NCBI RefSeq assembly: GCF_000153165.2
Contig: NC_014472.1
Span: 2,043,501 to 2,107,500 of the forward strand
DNA from: Maribacter sp. HTCC2170
GTDB lineage: Bacteria; Bacteroidota; Bacteroidia; Flavobacteriales; Flavobacteriaceae
DNA length: 64,000 bases
Direction: 5' to 3'
The notes beneath the pieces are model-generated. The model saw only the letters and a list, made by a program, of their open reading frames with translations. It had not been told where the DNA came from and made no database searches. This document shows, piece after piece, positions 35,659 to 45,803 of the stretch (position 1 is the stretch's first letter; each line of letters starts with the position of its first letter). Both the position numbers and the translations under genes were made by a program.

Positions 35659-38031
35659 ATGGGTAAAATTAACGAAGAAGATTTTCCGTTACAACGCTTG
35701 ATCAGTTTTCATAAACTGTTGGAGGAATATGATCGCATGGCTAATGGCGAAGACGAGTTTTTGGCTAAAAGGGCGCAGCAGGTTTTGGACGCCCAAGCGC
35801 CTTATCCTGAATTACGTGATGGCTTTTCCGATGTTTCATTAGTAAAGAAACATGAGAAGGTAATTAGGATGATTTTACAGGATTCCTTTGCGAACGTACT
35901 AACCAAAAATGAGATTAAAACGGCATCATTACCTTATTATGATATCATCTTTAACAGCTCTGACCGTTTTGAGGAGATTTTGGCTGCCGCAGGCGAAGAT
36001 TTTGAGCTGAAAGCGCGGGGTGTTCCTGAAAGCTTAAGTTATATAATGGGGTGTACCGTAATCCTTAATTTCTATTACGGCTATAGATTGGACTTTAAAC
36101 GCCCTCTTTTTTATGATATTCCTGATGAAAAAGGAATAATGAAGCATTACCGCATTTTATATAATGCCGATTTCATTGAATTGATACCCACAGATAAAGC
36201 AAAGGATCTAACACAAAACGATGTTGATGAATTGCTTGAAAATTTTGATGATATTGACCTTTGGAAAGAAAAGATACCTCCTGGAAGTTTTATTTCAAAA
36301 GGCTTTGTTATTTCAAATATGTTCGATGCGACCACGGAACATTCAATTTCTGAGATAAAATCGAACTTAATAACTAACGATAAACGAGCCAACGATAATT
36401 TTGTTGAGAACCTCCAAAATGTTTTTAGGTCTTTCTTTAATATTCCGGATATTAACGTAGGTTTTGTTACTTATAATCCTGACGAGCATAAGTTTGAAAA
36501 AGTGCATGGAAAACAGATGAAGAGTTACCTTCTGCACAACAAAGAAATGGAATCCTGCAACAGTACCTTGTGCCAAGGTTCCTATGAGAAATTACTCAAA
36601 GAGAAAGACTATTTTGCTATTGCCGATGTGGACAAATTTTTTGAAATGTCAGACGGGCATCCACCTTACAAAGGGTTAAAGGCCCAAGGAATAAAAAGTG
36701 CAATTTTTGCACCTATAGCAAACGAAGGTAATTTGCTTGGTGTTCTAGAACTTGTGTCCAACAAAGTAAATGACCTCAATAGCATAAATGCACAAAAGTT
36801 GGAGGATATAATGCCTTATATCGTAACTGCCGTTCTTCGTTCTGCGGCTGAAGAGGCAAATTTGATTGATGCTATTATTCAACATGAATGTACAACGGTA
36901 CATTCTTCGGTCTATTGGAAATTCAAAGAGGAAGCAAGACGATTTATTGTCGATGACCTTAGTGGGAAGCAACCCTCTTTCGAAGAAATAGTTTTTAAGA
37001 ATGTTTATCCTCTTTATGGTCAAATTGACATCAAGGATTCTTCGAGGGCACGTAATGCGGCCATACAAAATGATTTAATGATTCAACTTTCAACTATAAG
37101 CGCAATCATCACTGCGGCTAGGAAAAAGAATGAATTGCCAATTTATGAAGAACTACAATATAGAGTGAACAATCTTCTTGAAGAAATCAAAGAAGTTCTC
37201 AATACCAATAGTGAACAGGCCATATTTGATTTTGTAAAGGAGGAGGTGCTACCAGTGTTGGATCATTTGAAAAATACAGATTCTGATCTAGTGGAGAGGA
37301 TTGAGGCATATGAGGAAGGTATTGACGCAACTACCGAATCGTACTATGACCATCGCAAGAATTATGATGAAAGCGTAATGCGCATCAATAAAGAATTGGC
37401 CTTGGTAATTGATCAAAGGCAGGAAGAAGCTCAAGCAATGTTCCCTCATTATTTTGAACGTTATAAGACTGATGGTGTTGAGCACAATATGTACATTGGT
37501 GAGGCTATTTCAGGACATTTACCATTCAATCAATTGTACTTACACAATTTACGATTGTGGCAACTGCAGATTATGTGTGAAATGGAAAATACACACTATA
37601 ATTTAAAACCTGATCTCACCGTACCTTTGGATGTAGCATCTTTATTATTGGTGTACAGTACATCGCTCTCTATTCGTTTTCGTATGGATGAAAAACGTTT
37701 TGATGTTGATGGTACCTACAATGCCCGATACGAGGTTATTAAAAAGCGAATTGATAAGTCGTACATAAAAGGTACCAACGAACGTTTAACACAAACAGGG
37801 AAGCTTGCCATTGTATATTCCCAGAAAAAGGATGAGTTAGAATACTTGAGGTATATAAGTTTCCTAAAATCCAAAGGTTATTTTACCAATAATATTGAAA
37901 TAGTTGACCTTGAAGGTCTACAAGGGGTAACAGGTCTTAAGGCCATTAGGGCCGAAATTCTTTATACAAAAGGCAAAGAAAAAGAGCAGACCTATACCTA
38001 TGACGATTTAATGGAAGAACTTAAAGCCTAA
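35659..38031 (+). CDS. GAF domain-containing protein, large
   Basis: A 790-residue cytoplasmic protein. Residues about 250-400 look like a GAF sensory domain (NVGFVTYNPDEHKFEKVHG ... KSAIFAPIANEGNLLGVLELVS). The rest is largely helical, with charged segments around residues 480-580. No kinase, cyclase or DNA-binding domain was recognised, so its output is unknown. It ends at the base before the convergent HD-PycTM gene stops, i.e. the two genes abut tail to tail. Confidence 0.78.
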   Translation: MGKINEEDFPLQRLISFHKLLEEYDRMANGEDEFLAKRAQQVLDAQAPYPELRDGFSDVSLVKKHEKVIRMILQDSFANVLTKNEIKTASLPYYDIIFNSSDRFEEILAAAGEDFELKARGVPESLSYIMGCTVILNFYYGYRLDFKRPLFYDIPDEKGIMKHYRILYNADFIELIPTDKAKDLTQNDVDELLENFDDIDLWKEKIPPGSFISKGFVISNMFDATTEHSISEIKSNLITNDKRANDNFVENLQNVFRSFFNIPDINVGFVTYNPDEHKFEKVHGKQMKSYLLHNKEMESCNSTLCQGSYEKLLKEKDYFAIADVDKFFEMSDGHPPYKGLKAQGIKSAIFAPIANEGNLLGVLELVSNKVNDLNSINAQKLEDIMPYIVTAVLRSAAEEANLIDAIIQHECTTVHSSVYWKFKEEARRFIVDDLSGKQPSFEEIVFKNVYPLYGQIDIKDSSRARNAAIQNDLMIQLSTISAIITAARKKNELPIYEELQYRVNNLLEEIKEVLNTNSEQAIFDFVKEEVLPVLDHLKNTDSDLVERIEAYEEGIDATTESYYDHRKNYDESVMRINKELALVIDQRQEEAQAMFPHYFERYKTDGVEHNMYIGEAISGHLPFNQLYLHNLRLWQLQIMCEMENTHYNLKPDLTVPLDVASLLLVYSTSLSIRFRMDEKRFDVDGTYNARYEVIKKRIDKSYIKGTNERLTQTGKLAIVYSQKKDELEYLRYISFLKSKGYFTNNIEIVDLEGLQGVTGLKAIRAEILYTKGKEKEQTYTYDDLMEELKA

Positions 38032-39225
38032 TTATAAGGGCATACGATCTGGTCCGTAATATTGAAAAGCAACTGCAAAAGCTATTACAGATAGTACAGT
38101 GCCAATCATAAATATTGTATACGTCCACCGTAAGATTTTGTATTTACGATTTAGAACCAATCCTAGAAAGTAGAGGTCTTTTGTTAGACTGGAATAAATA
38201 TATTCCTTGTCCTTTACAAGTTCGCTAATAGCCCATTGGTAATCCTCGAGTTTCATTTTATGAAAATTGCCAAAGAACAATAAATTCACTTTTTTGTTTT
38301 TTACATCTTCCTTTGTAAACTCCCCACTCGTTACATTTGGTCGGGTTGCCAAAACTGCCAAAATCATTGATATTACCGAAAAAACCACAAAAATCACGCT
38401 AGGTACAATAAGATAATGGTTTGACGGGTTGTCCAATTTTGGGATGAGGTTCGACAGCGCCAACGAAATTATAATCGCGTTTACCGATAAAAGAATATTT
38501 GCCTTGGTGTCAGCTATATCACTTAAGGTTAAATGATTCTTTAAGGTGACCCTGAAAAGGGTTTGTATTCCGCGATCAGGACTTTCACTTTTATATTTTG
38601 CCTTCAGGGCTTCCTTTTTGGCTATTTGTTTTTCTGCTTTCTGTTCTTTTGCCAATTTTTTTAGGTTTTTATCTTTTTTGGGTTGCCAAAATTCTTTTGC
38701 ATAGTCGGTATAATACTTATGTTCCTTACCTAGCATTTTCATATTGGCCTTTACCCATTCTTTTTGCGAATATTCAGCGAGACCTAGTTGTGAAAGTTCT
38801 GAACGTAACAACTCACAGGTTTCCGTATAACTTTTTTGAGCAAAATGAGAAGCATCTGCATCTCTAATAATCTCCTCTTTTAAGTTGCTGGGTGAATGAT
38901 ACCGTTTTGTGGATAAAATGATGTTAACCACATCCTTGATCCGCTCACTATCATAATTCTCATTTTCAAGATATTCCCGGGCAATTGCACTACCGGCTTC
39001 CTCATGGTTTTCGCTCCCTTTGATATAGCCTACGTCATGCAGCCAGGCTGCTAAAACAAGGTCTTCACTATCCTTGAGGTCAAGATCCAAAGAGTTAATG
39101 ATTTCTTTAGTACTTTTAACTACACGTCTGGTATGGGTAAGATTATGGTATAAATATCTACTATCCAGCTTAGTGGTCAATAAATCTGATACAAAAGATT
39201 CAGTTTTGGCAATTATTTCCGACAT
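38032..39225 (-). CDS. HD domain protein with C-terminal Pycsar-effector (PycTM, DUF5706) membrane domain
   Basis: A protein of 397 residues. Residues about 20-150 form an HD-type phosphohydrolase domain: NLTHTRRVV with His31, then LHDVG with His63-Asp64, and Asp in DADASHF. A lysine-rich coiled linker (about 180-210) leads to the membrane domain: FRVTLKNHLTLSDIADTKAN with two helices, then a loop and a last helix near the C-terminus. The motif ADTKANILLSVNA is typical of the PycTM effector domain of Pycsar anti-phage systems. No nucleotide cyclase gene is nearby, and the HD fusion points to a nucleotide-linked housekeeping or regulatory role. The start at 39225 is preferred over 39264. Confidence 0.85.
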   Translation of the reverse strand: MSEIIAKTESFVSDLLTTKLDSRYLYHNLTHTRRVVKSTKEIINSLDLDLKDSEDLVLAAWLHDVGYIKGSENHEEAGSAIAREYLENENYDSERIKDVVNIILSTKRYHSPSNLKEEIIRDADASHFAQKSYTETCELLRSELSQLGLAEYSQKEWVKANMKMLGKEHKYYTDYAKEFWQPKKDKNLKKLAKEQKAEKQIAKKEALKAKYKSESPDRGIQTLFRVTLKNHLTLSDIADTKANILLSVNAIIISLALSNLIPKLDNPSNHYLIVPSVIFVVFSVISMILAVLATRPNVTSGEFTKEDVKNKKVNLLFFGNFHKMKLEDYQWAISELVKDKEYIYSSLTKDLYFLGLVLNRKYKILRWTYTIFMIGTVLSVIAFAVAFQYYGPDRMPL

Positions 39226-39280
39226 AAGGAGCGTTTTATTGAATACACAAATTACAAAATTCAAATCTTATATTATTAAT

Positions 39281-42200
39281 ATGCGTAAATATTACTCCTG
39301 TCTTATACTATTGTTTTTAGTTAGTAGCTGTGCTACCCATAAAACAAAATACGCCAATTTGGAAAGCACCCACGATGTGCCTACAAGTAAAGAGGTTTCC
39401 CATACTTTTTATCTGATTGGTGATGCGGGAAAATCACCCATGGGCGATATGAACCCTGCCCTAAAATTGTTTAAGAAACGATTGGGTCAGGCTGAGAAGA
39501 ATAGTACTGCGATTTTTCTTGGGGATAATATTTACCCAGCAGGTATGCCTGATAAAAAGGATTCTACCGAAGAATACGAACTCGCAAAGAATCACTTGAA
39601 GGCTCAAATAAACACGCTCGACGATTTTAAGGGTAAAACGATTTTCATTCCTGGAAACCATGATTGGTACAACGAAGGTCTTAAAGGGCTGGAAAGACAG
39701 CAGAAATACATTGAAAAGAAACTGGATAGCAAAAAAGTATATTTTCCTCAGGATGGTTGCCCAATGCAAAAAATTGATGTGAACGATGACGTTGTCGTAA
39801 TTGCTATTGATACAGAGTGGTACCTTACCAATTGGGATAATCACCCAACAATGAATGATGATTGTGAGATTAAAGACCGTGAAAAGTTTTTTGAGGAGTT
39901 GGAAGGTTTAATTAAAAAGAATGCAGACAAAACAACGGTTTTGGCTTTGCACCACCCTATGTTCAGTTATGGTCCGCATGGTGGGCAGTTCTCTCTTAAA
40001 AGGCAATTGTATCCTAGTGCAGGAAAAGTGCCACTACCTATTATTGGAACCTTGGTTAGTTTGCTTCGGGAAACCACTGGAGCCTCCCCGGCCGACCTTC
40101 AAAACAAAAGATACCAACATATGAGGAAACGTATCATTACGTTGGCCCAGTATTCTGAGAAGGTGATTTTCACTTCTGGCCATGAACATACGTTACAGTA
40201 CATCGTTGAAGAGAATACCCCGCAGATCATTAGTGGGGCAGGGGCAAAAAAGGGTGCCACGCGATTGCTGAATGGCAGTAAATTTTCAACAGGACATATG
40301 GGATATGCTACATTGGAAATTTATACTGATGGTTCATCCAGGGTCAGATTTTATGGGGTTAAAGATGATGGGTCGGAAGAGTTTTTGTATACAAGTCAAG
40401 TATTGGAAGAGGAGAAACAAACCAGCAGTGAAGAATACTCCAGTGAATTCCCTGCCGAAGTAAAAGCTTCTATTTACACAGAGGATGAGGTAGATAAAAG
40501 TAAATTGTTCAAAACCATTTGGGGAGAGCGTTATCGTGATGTTTACGCAACCAAGGTTACGGCCCCAACAGTTGATTTGGATACCCTTTTCGGAGGCCTG
40601 AAAGTGATTCGTAAGGGAGGAGGGCATCAATCAAGGTCGCTTAGGCTTGTGAACAATGAGGGCAAGGAGTATGTCATGCGGGCAATACGGAAAAGCGCAG
40701 AGATTTATTTACAGTCAATGGCATTTAAGGAGCAGTATGTTGTGGGTGAATTTGAGGATACATTCACCGAAAGCTTACTAGAGGATTTTTATACAGGATC
40801 ACACCCCTATGCACCTTTTACCATTGGAAGATTATCAGATGCGGTGGGTATTTACCACACCAATCCAACCCTTTATTATATTCCAAAACAAAATGTGATA
40901 AAGGACTTTACCGATGAATTTGGAGATGAGCTTTATATGATTGAGGAACGCACGGATAGCGGTCATGGAGATCAAGAGAGTTTTGGTTACTCGAATACTA
41001 TGGAGAGTACTGATGATATTCTTAAAAAACTTAGGACCGATGAAAAGTATGCAGTTGATAATACGGCATATTTAAAAGCCCGCTTGTTCGATATGATGAT
41101 CGGTGATTGGGACAGGCATACAGATCAATGGCGTTGGGCCAGATTTAAGGACAAAAAGAATGATAAAATTCTTTATAAACCCGTTCCCAGAGATAGGGAT
41201 CAAGCGTTTTCAATAATGGGTGATGGCCCTTTAATGAATTTAATTACCCGCATTATTCCTGGCCTTACACTAATGGAAGGATTTAAGGATGAAATAAGAA
41301 GTGTTAAAGGTTTTAACGGATCTCCCAAGACCTTTGCATTGGATATGGTGCTGCTGCCGGAAACCACTCTTGATATCTGGAAAGAACAGGTTGTTTTTAT
41401 TCAGAAGAATATTACCGAAGAGGTTATTGATGATGCTTTTAAGGCTTTTCCGGAAGAGGTTCAAGATGAAACAATCGACGAAATAAAAAGGGTTCTTTTG
41501 GCCAGAAGGGATAATCTGCTTGGTACAGCTGAGGAATATTACAAACTGTTGAATAAATATGCAGTGGTCACTGGAACCGATAAGGACGATTATTTTACCA
41601 TCACCCAATTATCAAACGGCGCTACCAAGATTGTTGGTAATAGAATTAAAAATGGAAAAAAAGGTGAAGTGTTCTTTGACAAGTCTTTTGATCAAAACAT
41701 AACCAAAGAGGTTTGGATTTATGGGCTGGATGACGATGATCAATTTGAGGTTAATGGGAAAAAAGGAAGAATAAAGCTTCGCTTGGTAGGTGGTCAAAAT
41801 AATGATGTTTATGACGTGGTTGACAGTAAGGGAGTATATGTCTATGACCATATATCAAAAAAGAACACATTCAAAAATATCAAAAGTGCCAAGTTGCGTT
41901 TAACAAACGACTATGAAACCAATACGTACCAACCAATAAAATTGAAAAGCAGTTCAAACCAACTAACACCGTTAATTGGATCCAACCCGGATGATGGTTT
42001 TAAAATAGGGTTTACGAACATTTACACATTCAACGGTTTTAAACAGAACCCTTTTACAAGTCAGCATACGATTAACACCTCTTTCTACTTTGCAACCAAT
42101 GGTTATGATTTTGGTTATAAAGGTGAATTTGCCCATGCCATAGGAAAAGCCAATATTGAGTTGGATGCTAAGTTCACTAGCCCAAACTACAGTGTAAATT

Positions 42201-42991
42201 TCTTTGGGTTGGGGAATGATTCTGAAAATCTGGATGATGATTTGGAGCTGGATTATAATCGTGTGAAATTAGAGACTATTAAGGTTACACCATCTTTGGT
42301 TTGGCGCGGTGATTTAGGTTCTAAATTTCGTTTAGGTATAACATATGAGAGTATTGAAGTTGAAGAGACGGAAGATCGATTCGTAAATACTTTTTATGTG
42401 GCCAATGGGGAGGAGAGTAGTAAAGATTTTGTAGGAGCTGATGCCCAGTATACCTATTCAAATTTTGATAATGCCGCATTCCCAACCATGGGTATGGCCA
42501 CTTCTCTTCATGTTGGTTATAAAAGCAATTTGGAGGAAGGAAGACAGAACTTTGGTTACATAATCCCAAGTTTATCCTTTGATTATAAGTTAGTGCCCAG
42601 CGGCAGGTTGGTGCTGGCAACAAAATGGAAGGCCCACTTTAATATTGGCAATGGATTCGAGTTTTATCAAGGCGCCAATATTGGAGGCGTGGATGGATTA
42701 CGAGGCTTTAGAAACCAACGTTTTACTGGGAAAAAAGCATATTATCAAAATACCGATTTGAGGTATAGCCTTAAAAGAATGAAAACTGGGTTGTTGCCGG
42801 TAACCTTTGGCGTTTACGGGGGCTATGATTATGGTCGCGTTTGGATGCCAAACGTAGATTCCGATTCTTGGCATACGTCATACGGTGGCGGGTTCTTTTT
42901 TAATGCTTCTGAAATAATGTCTTTGACCTTTGCTTACTTTGATAGTACAGATGGGGCCAGGTTTACCTTTGGTTTAGGTTTTGGATTTTAG
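39281..42991 (+). CDS. metallophosphoesterase-BamA/Omp85-like fusion lipoprotein
   Basis: A lipoprotein of 1236 residues; the signal peptide ends in the lipobox VSSC (Cys17). Residues about 35-330 are a calcineurin-like phosphoesterase with IGDAGKS, LGDNIYPAG, GNHDW, LHHPM and SGHEHTLQY. The middle (about 400-820) is an uncharacterised region with kinase-like wording (EYVMRAIRKSAEIYL, MIGDWDRHTDQWRW). The last 300 residues are beta-rich and look like an Omp85/BamA-type outer-membrane barrel (GANIGGVDGLRGFRNQRFTG, ending in FGLGFGF). The start 39281 is used because upstream sequence overlaps the divergent gene; the gap between the two starts is 55 bp. Confidence 0.85.
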   Translation: MRKYYSCLILLFLVSSCATHKTKYANLESTHDVPTSKEVSHTFYLIGDAGKSPMGDMNPALKLFKKRLGQAEKNSTAIFLGDNIYPAGMPDKKDSTEEYELAKNHLKAQINTLDDFKGKTIFIPGNHDWYNEGLKGLERQQKYIEKKLDSKKVYFPQDGCPMQKIDVNDDVVVIAIDTEWYLTNWDNHPTMNDDCEIKDREKFFEELEGLIKKNADKTTVLALHHPMFSYGPHGGQFSLKRQLYPSAGKVPLPIIGTLVSLLRETTGASPADLQNKRYQHMRKRIITLAQYSEKVIFTSGHEHTLQYIVEENTPQIISGAGAKKGATRLLNGSKFSTGHMGYATLEIYTDGSSRVRFYGVKDDGSEEFLYTSQVLEEEKQTSSEEYSSEFPAEVKASIYTEDEVDKSKLFKTIWGERYRDVYATKVTAPTVDLDTLFGGLKVIRKGGGHQSRSLRLVNNEGKEYVMRAIRKSAEIYLQSMAFKEQYVVGEFEDTFTESLLEDFYTGSHPYAPFTIGRLSDAVGIYHTNPTLYYIPKQNVIKDFTDEFGDELYMIEERTDSGHGDQESFGYSNTMESTDDILKKLRTDEKYAVDNTAYLKARLFDMMIGDWDRHTDQWRWARFKDKKNDKILYKPVPRDRDQAFSIMGDGPLMNLITRIIPGLTLMEGFKDEIRSVKGFNGSPKTFALDMVLLPETTLDIWKEQVVFIQKNITEEVIDDAFKAFPEEVQDETIDEIKRVLLARRDNLLGTAEEYYKLLNKYAVVTGTDKDDYFTITQLSNGATKIVGNRIKNGKKGEVFFDKSFDQNITKEVWIYGLDDDDQFEVNGKKGRIKLRLVGGQNNDVYDVVDSKGVYVYDHISKKNTFKNIKSAKLRLTNDYETNTYQPIKLKSSSNQLTPLIGSNPDDGFKIGFTNIYTFNGFKQNPFTSQHTINTSFYFATNGYDFGYKGEFAHAIGKANIELDAKFTSPNYSVNFFGLGNDSENLDDDLELDYNRVKLETIKVTPSLVWRGDLGSKFRLGITYESIEVEETEDRFVNTFYVANGEESSKDFVGADAQYTYSNFDNAAFPTMGMATSLHVGYKSNLEEGRQNFGYIIPSLSFDYKLVPSGRLVLATKWKAHFNIGNGFEFYQGANIGGVDGLRGFRNQRFTGKKAYYQNTDLRYSLKRMKTGLLPVTFGVYGGYDYGRVWMPNVDSDSWHTSYGGGFFFNASEIMSLTFAYFDSTDGARFTFGLGFGF

Positions 42992-42996
42992 AGGTA

Positions 42997-43851
42997 TTAT
43001 TTAATTTTTAGAGAATATAGATTACCTCCGGTATTAGCTCTTTCTTCATCAGAAATCAATAGAATACCGTTGCTCAGAAAACAGATAGATTCAAGTTGGG
43101 TGGTTGCCCCAAGCTCTATGGTCTTTAAAGTTCCTTTAGAAAAATCATCATTCTTAAAATCAGTAAAAATCCATAATTTACCATACCCAAGAAGGGCGAT
43201 GGTATTTTCATCTTGTGATATATCCGCGGCTGTTATTTGGCAGATGACTTCTTCTTTACAAGTTATGAACTTTCCGACCAGTTGTGCTTCGTATTCGCCT
43301 TTGACAGCTGGGACTTTATAAATAAAAGCCTCACCCGTAAACGGAATGGTCCTATTTTTTGTAATAACATAGAGGAACCCATTTCGATAAAAGAAAGCCT
43401 CAGCATCAAAATTTAATTTTGAATTCTTTGGAGGAAATGTGGTTTGCTCGGGATATCGGAACTTAATTTTTTCTGCATCAATCTTATCGCCTTTTTCATT
43501 TTCAGGATTGGGTAGTTTATAGATGACCAAATCTTTCCTGTTATTATGGTTATTGCCAAAATCACCGATGTATAAATTACCAGCTTTATCAGTCGTTAAA
43601 TCTTCCCAGTCCTCATTTTTGGCATTCTTAACATTGAATTTCTTGATCAAATTACCCTTGAGGTCAACTTCAGAAATGTTATCATTATTGCCATGATCTT
43701 CAATTACCCATAATGTGGAATCGTTAAAGGTGGCAATGCCTGAGTTTTCACTTAGTTTTTCAGGAAGTTTTGTTAGATAGGTGAGCTTGCCATAATTCTT
43801 GCACCCTACGGCAAAAGCGAAAACCAATACCAATAAAAATTTGATCTTCAT
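42997..43851 (-). CDS. propeller-type lipoprotein of unknown function
   Basis: A lipoprotein of 284 residues, start at ATG 43851 (MKIKFLLVLVFAF), lipobox AVGC. The body repeats beta-sheet blades with conserved acidic words such as GNLYIGDFGNNHNNR and LWVIEDHGNND, and looks like a beta-propeller of the SdiA-regulated or esterase-like type. It is convergent with the fusion lipoprotein (5-bp gap). Function unknown. Confidence 0.68.
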   Translation of the reverse strand: MKIKFLLVLVFAFAVGCKNYGKLTYLTKLPEKLSENSGIATFNDSTLWVIEDHGNNDNISEVDLKGNLIKKFNVKNAKNEDWEDLTTDKAGNLYIGDFGNNHNNRKDLVIYKLPNPENEKGDKIDAEKIKFRYPEQTTFPPKNSKLNFDAEAFFYRNGFLYVITKNRTIPFTGEAFIYKVPAVKGEYEAQLVGKFITCKEEVICQITAADISQDENTIALLGYGKLWIFTDFKNDDFSKGTLKTIELGATTQLESICFLSNGILLISDEERANTGGNLYSLKIK

Positions 43852-43865
43852 ATGGTTAAGATAAA

Positions 43866-43892
43866 AGAAAAAGAGTTGGATAACCAACTCTT
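43866..43892 (-). terminator. terminator of the sodium:solute symporter gene
   Basis: AAGAGTTGG (43871-43879) and CCAACTCTT (43884-43892) form a 9-bp stem with loop ATAA. On the minus strand it is followed by TTTCTTTTATC. It lies 20 bp after the symporter stop. Confidence 0.75.
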
Positions 43893-43912
43893 CTTTATCG
43901 TTTCAATATTTC

Positions 43913-45565
43913 TTAATTCCAAAATAGGGAATACAACACTACCAAAATAATCATAACGGCAAAAGAGCCAATATTAAATAGTGGACTAGTCTTGAACATC
44001 TCTTTGCTTATTTCAATGCCTTTTTCATCATCTGCCCCTTTGTGTTGTTTTAAACTGTATAAAATAATCACAATCATGGTCAAAATCAGAGTGTATCCCA
44101 TCTGATCCATAAAAGGTACATCAACAAAGAAAGAATTTGTGGATATTCCTTTTGGTGCAACTTTAAAATACATTGCGATTGGAATGGAAGATAATGCTCC
44201 CACAATGGCAGCCTTGTTCGTGGTTTTTTTCCAGAACAATCCCAAGAGGAACACGGCCAATATACCTGGACTTACAATACCGGTATATTCCTGTATAAAC
44301 TGAAAAGCTTGATCAATTCCTCCTAAAAGCGGAGCCATAATGCAAGCAATTATCAATGCAATTCCAGCTGATAGCCTCCCTGTATTTACGGTGGCCTTGT
44401 CACTGGCATCTTTATTTATATACTGTCTATAAATATCCATTGTAAAAATCGTAGATGTCGAATTTAACATAGAGGCCAATGAAGAAACTATTGCTGCAGC
44501 TAGAGCCGCGAATGCAACACCTTTTAATCCAGTTGGCAGAAATTGTAAAAGCCACGGATAGGCCTTATCGGCTTGCTCTAATGAAGGCAGGTTCATTAGG
44601 CCTGCATCACCCAATCTTGCCATGATCTCAGGGTCATTTATCATAACATATGCAGCGATTCCTGGGATGACTATTATCAACGGTATTACTAATTTCAAGA
44701 ATGCTGCCAACAAAATTCCTTTTTGTGCCTCTTTCAGTGATTTGGCCGCTAATGTTCTTTGAATTATATACTGGTTGAACCCCCAATAATATAAATTAGC
44801 AACCCATAAACCTCCTACCAATACAGCAATTCCGGGAAGATTTTTATACTCGGGGTTAGACTCATCAAGAATCATTACAAACCGTTCTGGCGAGGCCTCA
44901 TAGATTGTTTTAAGACCGGCGAAGACGCCTTCTCCACCAGAGACAGTATTCAAGGCCAAATAGGTGGTTACCAAACCGCCCAAAACCAAGAAAACAACTT
45001 GGATGACATCTGTCCAAGCAACTGCCGATAGACCTCCGTATAAGGAGTAAGCTGCTGCAAAAAGGGCAAGACCAATCACTCCATATATCATTGGAATACC
45101 CATTATAGTTTCCAAAGCCAGGGAGCCTAAATATAATACTGAGGCTAGATTTACGAATACATAAAGAGCAATCCAGAAGACTGCCAATATGGTTTTTAAA
45201 TTTGTGGAAAATCTTTTTTCGACAAATTCTGGAATCGTGTATATTCCTTTCTCGATAAAAATGGGAAGGAAATATTTACCTACAATAATTAGGGTCAAGG
45301 CTGCCATCCATTCATAGGATGCAATTGCCAATCCAGAAGCAAATCCTGACCCTGACATTCCTATAAACTGTTCTGCTGAAATATTGGCAGCAATCAAAGA
45401 AGCCCCAATGGCCCACCATGGGAGTGATTTACTGGCTAAAAAATAATCCTCTGCATTTTTTTGATGCCCTTTTTTATCTCTTGATACCCATAATCCTACT
45501 CCGAGGATTAAAAGGGCATAGGCAATAAAAATGAAATAATCCCAAAATTCGAAAGCTGTGGTCAT
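43913..45565 (-). CDS. sodium:solute symporter (SSS family, sugar-type)
   Basis: A 550-residue protein with 13-14 predicted membrane helices. SSS-family words are visible: SLPWWAIGASLIAANISAEQFIGMSGSGFASGLAI (helix 2 region), the SLYGGLSAVAWTDVIQ segment and AAIVSSLASMLNSTSTIFTMDIYR around the sodium site. The closest known group is the SGLT-like sugar transporters, although the substrate cannot be told. It lies 238 bp downstream of the haloperoxidase gene and ends in its own terminator. Confidence 0.9.
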   Translation of the reverse strand: MTTAFEFWDYFIFIAYALLILGVGLWVSRDKKGHQKNAEDYFLASKSLPWWAIGASLIAANISAEQFIGMSGSGFASGLAIASYEWMAALTLIIVGKYFLPIFIEKGIYTIPEFVEKRFSTNLKTILAVFWIALYVFVNLASVLYLGSLALETIMGIPMIYGVIGLALFAAAYSLYGGLSAVAWTDVIQVVFLVLGGLVTTYLALNTVSGGEGVFAGLKTIYEASPERFVMILDESNPEYKNLPGIAVLVGGLWVANLYYWGFNQYIIQRTLAAKSLKEAQKGILLAAFLKLVIPLIIVIPGIAAYVMINDPEIMARLGDAGLMNLPSLEQADKAYPWLLQFLPTGLKGVAFAALAAAIVSSLASMLNSTSTIFTMDIYRQYINKDASDKATVNTGRLSAGIALIIACIMAPLLGGIDQAFQFIQEYTGIVSPGILAVFLLGLFWKKTTNKAAIVGALSSIPIAMYFKVAPKGISTNSFFVDVPFMDQMGYTLILTMIVIILYSLKQHKGADDEKGIEISKEMFKTSPLFNIGSFAVMIILVVLYSLFWN

Positions 45566-45803
45566 AATTATTGTAATTGGTTGGTTGAATAAACCAAAAT
45601 AAACGTTTTTAAATAATTAGACTATCTAATTTGGTTAATTTTAGGCAACAAATGGTAAATATTACAGTAAAAGCCACAAATGTTATTAAATTTTCAATTG
45701 TACTTCACTAGATGATTTCAAGTTTAATAAAAGGTCAGACTACTTTCTGCCACTTTAAAAGAGTTTTATTACCACATGAGTTTCCTGGTAATGTCGTCGT
45801 TCA

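Noticed and set aside
38032-39225. Complete Pycsar anti-phage system
   Set aside because: Only the effector-type domain is present; no pyrimidine cyclase gene was found in the window.
39074-39280. Longer start for the phosphoesterase-BamA gene
   Set aside because: It would overlap the divergent HD-PycTM gene and hide the clear lipoprotein signal that starts at 39281.
45768-45792. Inverted repeat ATTACCA/TGGTAAT after the haloperoxidase gene
   Set aside because: The 7-bp arms are followed on the minus strand by A residues rather than T residues, so it does not look like a terminator; no other role is supported.
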